Assembly: GCA_023382435.1 (NCBI GenBank)
Contig: JAHDVS010000002.1
Location: forward strand, 1 to 64,000
Origin: Thermoleophilia bacterium
Lineage (GTDB): Bacteria > Actinomycetota > Thermoleophilia > Gaiellales > Gaiellaceae
DNA length: 64,000 nucleotides
Direction: 5' to 3'
Shown: positions 58,945 to 64,000 of the stretch, in pieces
Layout of the letters: every line of letters starts with the position of its first letter
How positions within the stretch are numbered: the stretch's first letter is position 1
The notes under the pieces: model-generated
The model's database searches: none
Told to the model about the DNA's origin: nothing
What the model saw: the letters and a program-made list of their open reading frames with translations, nothing else
Program-made: the position numbers and the translations under genes

Positions 58945-60030
58945 TCACCGTCGCTCGACGGTCACGCATGAGCCGCCGGCCCTGCTCGACTCGTAACAGG
59001 CCTCCATCACGATCGCGACGTCCCGCGCCTGCGCCGGCGGGATCGTGACGGGCGCCTCGCCACGCGCGGCGGCGCGGAAGGCGGCGATCTCGCGGAAGAA
59101 GAACGACTTGTTGGCGACGACGTGCCATTTCTCCCACGGGGTCGGCTCGTCGGCCCAGGGCACGGCAAACGTCGTCTGATTCCAGCGCGTCCAGCCCTTC
59201 CTGAACTCCGCGGTGTCGGCCTTCAGGTACAGCTCGTACGTCTCGGGTAGCACCCGGAAGAAGAGCGTCCCCTTCGTCCCGTAGAGCGCGAACTCCCACG
59301 TCTCGAGCCAGTCGTTCGCCTCCCAGGACGTGAAATCGAACGCGAGCAGCATGTCGTCGTATTCGAGCGCGGCGACCGCGGCATCCTCGAGCGAGTCCGC
59401 ACCCGAGACGGACGCGAACTTCGACACTTTCGCGGTGGCGTTGTTCGGCATCCCGAACAGGTGGATGATCAGGTCAACGATGTGGCAGCCGTCCTCCCAG
59501 AAGCAGCCACCGACGTCGCCGGGCAGGTTGTACCAGCGGTGGGTCCCGTCGCCGGCCGGCCCGGCCGCGTGGACTCGCGCCTGAACGACTTTGCCGAGGA
59601 CGCCCTCGGCAAGCATGCGCGCCGCGAAGTCGACCATCGGCGAGAAGCGGAAGTTGTAGCCGACCTGGACAACCCTGCCGGCAGCCCCCTCGACGAGGCG
59701 GTCGAGATCGTCGGGATTGGAGCCCGCCGGCTTCTCGACGAGCACGGCCTTGCCGGCGTGCGCGCACTCGAGGCTGAGGTCGACCATCTCGTACGTCCAG
59801 GGCTCGATGATCACCCCGTGAACCGCCGGGTCGGCGAGGAGCTCCTCCTTCGACCGTACCGGGGCGCCGAGGTGCTCACCGAGCGCCGCGAGGCCCTCCT
59901 GGTTGGCGGGATCGGGATCGGCGACACCGACGAGCTCGATCCCGTCGATGCGCCTCGCGACGTCCAGACGCACGGACACGTGCGGGTGGGTGATGCCGAG
60001 ACACGCTATGCCAAATGGCTCGCTCAACAA
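58945..60030 (-). CDS. Gfo/Idh/MocA-family oxidoreductase with a non-standard Rossmann loop
   Basis: A 361-residue member. The N-terminal loop reads GIACLGITHPHVSVRLDVA, which lacks the usual GxGxxG pattern, whereas AVLVEKPAGSNPDDL (catalytic Lys) and FRFSPMVDFAARM are intact. The C-terminal region GGCFWEDGCHIVDLIIHLFG carries the substrate-site His. The TTG at 60030 is the likely start because AGGAGGA lies just before it. The GITHPH-type loop is seen in a subset of the family. Cofactor binding may differ from that of its neighbour. Confidence 0.86.
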   Translation of the reverse strand: MLSEPFGIACLGITHPHVSVRLDVARRIDGIELVGVADPDPANQEGLAALGEHLGAPVRSKEELLADPAVHGVIIEPWTYEMVDLSLECAHAGKAVLVEKPAGSNPDDLDRLVEGAAGRVVQVGYNFRFSPMVDFAARMLAEGVLGKVVQARVHAAGPAGDGTHRWYNLPGDVGGCFWEDGCHIVDLIIHLFGMPNNATAKVSKFASVSGADSLEDAAVAALEYDDMLLAFDFTSWEANDWLETWEFALYGTKGTLFFRVLPETYELYLKADTAEFRKGWTRWNQTTFAVPWADEPTPWEKWHVVANKSFFFREIAAFRAAARGEAPVTIPPAQARDVAIVMEACYESSRAGGSCVTVERR

Positions 60031-60045
60031 TCCTCCTTCGTCGTC

Positions 60046-61152
60046 CTATCCCCAGTACAGGAACGGCCGGTTCGTATGGGCCGCGTAGAGCAGACTGTCG
60101 GCGACGGCACCTGAGCCGTCGGCAGGCGTCCAGAGCGCGCGAGCGTCGGCGAGCAGCCAGTAGAGCAGGCTCGTCGAGCCGCGCAGGTAGTCCCAGAGGT
60201 AGTAGGCGCGCGCGTAGGCGGCGACGCCCAGCTCGAGCCGCCCGTCCTCATGCTCGACCTCGATCCTCCAGCCGACGGGCACCTCGACGCCGCTGCGCGG
60301 GTCGCGCCAGTGCTCGGTCTCCTCGACCCGAAGGGAGTCGCGTCCGAATCCGAGCCGACGGCCGGCGATCACGAGCTGCCCGTTCGCGAGGCCCGGCCGC
60401 TCGCCCGGCTGGTTCGCGAGCACCGAGAACGCGAGCTCCCGGCCCGCGCCGACATGCCAGATGTGCCGATCCGCGACCGGCGAAGTCGCCCAGCCGGCAC
60501 CGTCGGTGCGCTGGATCGGCACGGACGTGTGCACTTTCTCGTGCTGGGCGACGCCCTCCACTGAGAACGTGCGCCCGCCCGTCTCGATCGTTCCCCGGAC
60601 GCGCGCCAGCGCCTCGAACCCCTCGATCAGCTCGAACCCGTCGAACCAGGAGACCGGGGCAAGCGCCTCGAGATCCAGGTCGACGGTGAGCGGGCCTGCG
60701 GCACCGACCAGGCGCCAGCGAGGCGAGGCTCCCTCGTGGCGACGGCCGGCAAGCTGCCAGACGGCACCATCGCCGTCGAGCACGCACGTGAGCTCCCCGG
60801 GAGCACGGTACTCGCTCCAGTGAACACCGGCGGCGGTGAACGGCGTGTCGTGCATGGACGAGCGAGCCCCGGCCGGGAACTCGCCGTGAACCGCGATCGC
60901 CTGGTCGACACGCACGTCGCCGACCGTGAAGCGCCCACCTGGTGCGCCCTTCAGGATGTAGAACGCGATCCAGAGCAGGAACTCGTGCGCGCCGTCGGAA
61001 GCGCGGACGCAGAAGCCGTGGTTCTCCCAGAGCTCCGCGCCCGCCCGCAACCCCTCCAGGTGTGGAAGCTCGTCACGCGCGCACGCTCCCGCACCGTCGC
61101 TGCTTTCCCCCTCGACAGCCGCGGGAGACCCAGCGGCGACCCCCCAGCCCAT
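60046..61152 (-). CDS. Protein of unknown function, possibly lipocalin-like
   Basis: A soluble protein of about 368 residues without a signal peptide. It is rich in beta-prone sequence, with many Trp/Tyr residues (for example WSEYRAPGELTCVLDGDGAV, WATSPVADRHIWHVGAGREL and YLWDYLRGSTSLLYWL). The pattern of repeated strands and FSVEGVAQHEKVH recalls two-domain lipocalin-like proteins of the AttH/CrtC group, but I cannot assign it with confidence. The ATG at 61152 lies 7 nt downstream of the ATCCTATAGGAT operator and its TAGGAT could be a -10 box, so its mRNA may be leaderless. It sits between CoA-transferase and oxidoreductase genes. Confidence 0.65.
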   Translation of the reverse strand: MGWGVAAGSPAAVEGESSDGAGACARDELPHLEGLRAGAELWENHGFCVRASDGAHEFLLWIAFYILKGAPGGRFTVGDVRVDQAIAVHGEFPAGARSSMHDTPFTAAGVHWSEYRAPGELTCVLDGDGAVWQLAGRRHEGASPRWRLVGAAGPLTVDLDLEALAPVSWFDGFELIEGFEALARVRGTIETGGRTFSVEGVAQHEKVHTSVPIQRTDGAGWATSPVADRHIWHVGAGRELAFSVLANQPGERPGLANGQLVIAGRRLGFGRDSLRVEETEHWRDPRSGVEVPVGWRIEVEHEDGRLELGVAAYARAYYLWDYLRGSTSLLYWLLADARALWTPADGSGAVADSLLYAAHTNRPFLYWG

Positions 61153-61159
61153 GCGAAGT

Positions 61160-61171
61160 ATCCTATAGGAT
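61160..61171. promoter_or_regulatory. Palindromic operator ATCCTATAGGAT
   Basis: A perfect 12-bp palindrome 7 nt upstream of the start codon at 61152. It matches 11 of 12 bases of the element at 48898-48909 in front of the ABC importer. Its length and symmetry fit a GntR/FCD dimer site, and two such regulators are encoded in this region. The right half (TAGGAT) may also be the -10 box of the gene downstream. Confidence 0.6.
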
Positions 61172-61246
61172 CGCTCTGGGCGACGCTCTCCTCGCGCCGG
61201 ATCGTGGCCCGCACACCCCCGCGCTCGAGCGTGACGTGGCGCGCGC

Positions 61247-62440
61247 TCACGCCGCGCCGTCTGCCCGCAGCCCGGCGACCTCGGCGCTCGTGTAGCCCGC
61301 CTCGGCCAGCACCTCCTCCGTGTGCTCGCCGAGTCGCGGCGGGGGCTCCGGCGCCCACCCGTTGCGAGAGCCGTCGAACACGAACGGGGAGGCAACGACC
61401 CTCACCTCGCCCGCGTCCGGGTGCTCGATCACGGTGACGAGACCGTTCTCGATCACCTGCGGATGCGTGACCATCGAGTCGTACGACAGCACCGGGCCCG
61501 CCCAGACTCCCCGCTCGGTCAGACTGAGCACCCATTCGTCCGACCGGCCGCCAACGAGCGCGGCGGCCACGGCCCTGAAGACCGCGTCGCGATCGTGCGC
61601 GAGCCTGTCGAGCCCGGGGGCTCCGATTGCCTCGCCGACTGCGCCCAGATCGGCCATCGCGACGGCCACGTAGCCGTCGGCAGTCGGGTAGACGCCGTAC
61701 GGGGACGCGAGCATCGTGTGCCCGACCCGCTCCGCGGAACGCTTCGGCGAGCGTCCCGTAGCGAGATAGGTCGCGATCTCTTGCGCCTGCGCCTCGAGCA
61801 GCCCGCCAAGCAGGCTGACCTCGACCGCCCGACCGCGGCCGGTACGCGCCGCGTCGTAGAGGACGGCGAGCGCACCCTCGACCGCGAGGTGCGACCCGAT
61901 CGCGTCCGCGACGAAGACGGGCGCGGGAATGGGCGGGTCGCCTTCGTTGCCCACGTTCCACATCAGGCCCGAGAAGGCCTGGATGAGTAGATCCTGGCCC
62001 GGATGTCCCGCCAGCGGCCCCTTGGAGCCCCACCCCGAGATCGACACGTAGGCGAGTCGGGGATTGCGCGCGAGCAGCGCGTCGGAGTCGATCCCGAGTC
62101 GCTCGACCACTCCCGGGCGGAAGTTCTGGATCAGGATGTCACAGCCGTCGGCGAGGCGACGGAACGCCTCGGCGCCACGCGGATGCTTCAGGTTGAGGGT
62201 GACCGAGCGCTTCGCGCGGTTCAACGCGACGAACGAGGTGGTCGTGCCACCCGGAAGCCACACATCGGAGATCGGATAGCGACGGGAGAAGTCCCCCGTC
62301 CCGGGCGCCTCGACCTTGACCACCCGGGCGCCGAGATCGGCCAGGCGCTGGGTCGCAGCGGGGCCCGCCATCGCGAGCGTGAGATCGAGGACACGGACGC
62401 CCTCGAGCGGCGGACGGCCGGTCAGTTGAGGGGAAGACAC
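61247..62440 (-). CDS. CaiB/BaiF family CoA-transferase (family III)
   Basis: A 397-residue CoA-transferase. Its opening EGVRVLDLTLAMAGPAATQR is almost the same as that of the paralog at 56641-57846. The catalytic Asp lies in AGHPGQDLLIQAFSG, and SPYGVYPTADGYVAVAMADL is conserved. The C-terminal domain includes GPVLSYDSMVTHPQVIENG. The GTG start is at 62440. An inverted repeat (TATCGT/ACGATA) lies 6-19 nt upstream of the start and may control it. The acid substrate and CoA donor are unknown. Confidence 0.9.
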   Translation of the reverse strand: MSSPQLTGRPPLEGVRVLDLTLAMAGPAATQRLADLGARVVKVEAPGTGDFSRRYPISDVWLPGGTTTSFVALNRAKRSVTLNLKHPRGAEAFRRLADGCDILIQNFRPGVVERLGIDSDALLARNPRLAYVSISGWGSKGPLAGHPGQDLLIQAFSGLMWNVGNEGDPPIPAPVFVADAIGSHLAVEGALAVLYDAARTGRGRAVEVSLLGGLLEAQAQEIATYLATGRSPKRSAERVGHTMLASPYGVYPTADGYVAVAMADLGAVGEAIGAPGLDRLAHDRDAVFRAVAAALVGGRSDEWVLSLTERGVWAGPVLSYDSMVTHPQVIENGLVTVIEHPDAGEVRVVASPFVFDGSRNGWAPEPPPRLGEHTEEVLAEAGYTSAEVAGLRADGAA

Positions 62441-62445
62441 AGCTT

Positions 62446-62459
62446 TATCGTGGACGATA
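62446..62459. promoter_or_regulatory. Inverted repeat TATCGT-GG-ACGATA upstream of the CoA-transferase
   Basis: Perfect 6-bp arms with a 2-nt spacer in the 49-nt gap between the GntR gene and the CoA-transferase start. On the minus strand it follows ATCCTGTA, which partly resembles the ATCCTATA half of the other operator. It is a candidate GntR site. Confidence 0.4.
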
Positions 62460-62489
62460 CAGGATCACCGTTGAGTCGCGGCACGCGCC

Positions 62490-63200
62490 CTAGGCGCAGG
62501 CGGCATCGGCGGCTGCGGCGCCGACCATGCGCCGCGCACCACGGCGGATGTGCGCCCGCACCGCCGCCTCGATCGCGTCCGGGTCGCGAGCGCGCAGCGC
62601 CGCGACGATCGCTGCATGCTCCTCGTAGTTATCGCTGAGATCCGGGACGCCGCGCCCTCGCGTCGCCCGGGCAATCAGGGCGTCGTAGTTCATGCTCCGG
62701 AACGCGCGCAACAGGGGCGCGTTCCCCGACGCGCGTACGAGCGTCTCGTGGAACTCCTGGTTGTCCGTCACGAAGCCGGCATAGTCGGCATACGCGTCGG
62801 CGCCGTAGCTGCGGGAGACGATTCGCTCGTTGATCTCCTCGAGCCGCGCGATCTCCGCTTCGTCCATCCGCCGCGCCGCCAGCCGCCCCGCGCAACCCTC
62901 GATCGCCTCGCGCACGACGAACAGCTGCGCGATCTCCTCCCGGGACGGCTTGGGCTGGATCGCGTAGCCGATGTATGGCTCGACGCTCACGAGCTGCTCG
63001 GCCGCCAGGCGCGCCAACGCCTCGCGGATCGGCGTCGCGCTCACCCCCATCTGCCGGGCCAGCTCGTCGATCACGATCCGCTCGCCGGGCGGGAGCTTGT
63101 CGTTGATGATGTCCGACTTGAGCACCTGGTAGACCTGCTCGGAGAGCCCGGTCCGCACGACCCGCCGCGTCGACCTCGCCGTGCCGCGCTCGGCGCTCAT
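62490..63200 (-). CDS. GntR-family regulator, FCD subfamily
   Basis: A 236-residue regulator. The winged helix has VYQVLKSDIINDKLPPGERI and MGVSATPIREALARLAAEQLV. The FCD domain (about 90-225) has the metal-type pattern FVTDNQEFHETLV, EEHAAIVAALR and HIRRGARRMV. It is similar to the GntR protein at 55935-56633, pointing to an old duplication. It is the first gene of the minus-strand CoA-transferase/oxidoreductase set, follows the GH4-like gene by 72 nt, and has a GTGACCGATCAC half-palindrome upstream. Confidence 0.88.
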   Translation of the reverse strand: MSAERGTARSTRRVVRTGLSEQVYQVLKSDIINDKLPPGERIVIDELARQMGVSATPIREALARLAAEQLVSVEPYIGYAIQPKPSREEIAQLFVVREAIEGCAGRLAARRMDEAEIARLEEINERIVSRSYGADAYADYAGFVTDNQEFHETLVRASGNAPLLRAFRSMNYDALIARATRGRGVPDLSDNYEEHAAIVAALRARDPDAIEAAVRAHIRRGARRMVGAAAADAACA

Positions 63201-63272
63201 CCCAGCCCCCCTGCCCGCTCCACGCGCATGTGATCGGTCACTCTACGCCACGACGACTCGGCCGACCGGCGC

Positions 63273-64000
63273 TCAGTCCGCGAGGTTCCCGAGATTCGAG
63301 CCCCAGGCGGCGCCGACGAGGACATCCTGCTCGGGGACGCCCTCGGGCATCGGCGCCTCGGGCGTCATCGTGTTCGTCGGCGCCGGCTCCACGAGACCCA
63401 CTCGACCACGCGGGCCAGGCCTGCGCAGGGCCGCGACGAGCTCGGGATCGAGATACCGGGCATTGACGTCGAGCAGGTCGTCGAGGAGCGCCTCGCAGTC
63501 GTAGAGGTCACGAACGGTCGGCTCGAACGCGATCGACTGGAGCGCCGCCTCGCGACTGCGATGGACGCATGCCTCGACGGCCTTCTCGTGGCAGACGAGC
63601 ATGCGCTGACAGAGGCTCGCGAGCGTGGCCGGTAGCTCGCCGACCGCGAACCCCCGAGGCCCGTGCGCGTCGAGCGTGCCGGGAACCTCGACGATCGAGC
63701 CCGGTGGCAGGTTCGTGATGTGACCGTCGTTCGGAACGTTGATCGCCTCGACCTGGTGCGGGCCCGTGCGGCCGGACAGAGCCAGCATCCAGTCGCCCGA
63801 CTCCTCGGTGCGAGGCGGGTTGAGGAAGCGCTCGAGCACGGCCGGGTCGCTCCGGATGCGCTCGGGCCCGCCCAGGACGCCGAGCCGGTTCTGCGCGAGC
63901 CCGTCCTTGATCAGCTCCACGGGCGGAAACGCCATGTCGAGCTTCGGGATCGGCGTCGAGTGCTGCATCTCCCTGCTCACGAACGGGAGCTGGTCGGCGA
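63273..64000 (-). CDS. Glycoside hydrolase family 4, C-terminal part (runs off the window)
   Basis: The last ~240 residues of a GH4 (LplD/MelA-type) NAD+- and metal-dependent glycosidase; the 5' part lies beyond 64000. GH4 marks are AINVPNDGHITNLPPGSIVE and VPGTLDAHGPRGFAVGELPA, followed by a helical C-terminal domain (ASLCQRMLVCHEKAVEACVH and LQSIAFEPTVRDLYDCEALL). GH4 enzymes cleave alpha- or beta-glycosides by a transient 3-keto sugar. The open frame continues to the window edge without a start. The gene points to a glycoside as the input of the neighbouring cluster. Confidence 0.85.
   Translation of the reverse strand, partial: ADQLPFVSREMQHSTPIPKLDMAFPPVELIKDGLAQNRLGVLGGPERIRSDPAVLERFLNPPRTEESGDWMLALSGRTGPHQVEAINVPNDGHITNLPPGSIVEVPGTLDAHGPRGFAVGELPATLASLCQRMLVCHEKAVEACVHRSREAALQSIAFEPTVRDLYDCEALLDDLLDVNARYLDPELVAALRRPGPRGRVGLVEPAPTNTMTPEAPMPEGVPEQDVLVGAAWGSNLGNLAD

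Overview
The window is one contiguous stretch of very GC-rich bacterial chromosome. Many GTG starts, 4-nt ATGA/GTGA gene overlaps, RegX3/PhoP-type PHO boxes, CsoR copper control and a fused large-medium B12 diol dehydratase all point to an actinobacterium. The mix suggests class Thermoleophilia (Gaiellales/Solirubrobacterales), but that placement is an inference. There are no phage genes, integrases, transposases or CRISPR arrays. The most striking general feature is the number of broken genes: at least seven loci are truncated, frameshifted or reduced to a tail.

Layout. 0-1.2 kb: arsenic operon arsR-arsC-acr3, with acr3 cut short. 1.2-5.5 kb: phosphate locus with an OmpR-type regulator, histidine kinase, the last ~55 codons of a lost pstB, phoU, a five-unit PHO box, a DUF47 protein and a PiT transporter. 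The Pst transporter seems to have been deleted and the low-affinity system kept. 5.6-9.2 kb: PilB/GspE-type ATPase and a VanW-family wall protein. 9.2-12.3 kb: copper operon copZ-copA-csoR with a CsoR operator on an apparently leaderless promoter. 12.4-16.2 kb: M19 dipeptidase and B12 diol dehydratase. 16.3-19.3 kb (minus): FNT channel, glutamate dehydrogenase and PPK2, translationally coupled. 19.4-20.8 kb: diguanylate cyclase and an SRPBCC protein.

20.8-39 kb is accessory catabolism. A decayed BKACE / acyl-CoA synthetase / hydantoinase-A operon is cut at about 23.68 kb. A segment of about 6 kb follows, carrying an orphan GcvPA/GcvPB-like PLP enzyme pair, an AcoX-like NAD-kinase-fold protein and a two-domain VOC protein. 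That segment ends at about 29.58 kb inside a truncated class-III aminotransferase. Next come a GntR regulator, GlcD-type oxidase, SDRs, a 2-hydroxyacid dehydrogenase and a three-part hydantoinase/oxoprolinase set (HyuA, HyuB and a small zinc-ribbon protein), then tRNA-Ala(TGC).

39-42.2 kb holds small hypothetical proteins and a DHA2 MFS exporter. 42.2-64 kb is a large carbohydrate region. One minus-strand set has KDPG aldolase, two SDRs, a DUF4432 epimerase-like protein, a Gfo/Idh/MocA oxidoreductase, a TIM-barrel isomerase and an MBL-fold hydrolase. A plus-strand ABC importer operon has a lipoprotein, two permeases, two different ATPases and a crotonase. A second minus-strand set has two CaiB/BaiF CoA-transferases, two Gfo/Idh/MocA oxidoreductases, an unrecognised protein, two GntR regulators and the C-terminal part of a GH4 glycosidase. 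A shared CCTATAGGAT palindrome in front of both the importer and the second set suggests they form one regulon for uptake and oxidative breakdown of an unidentified sugar or glycoside, with acyl-CoA steps.
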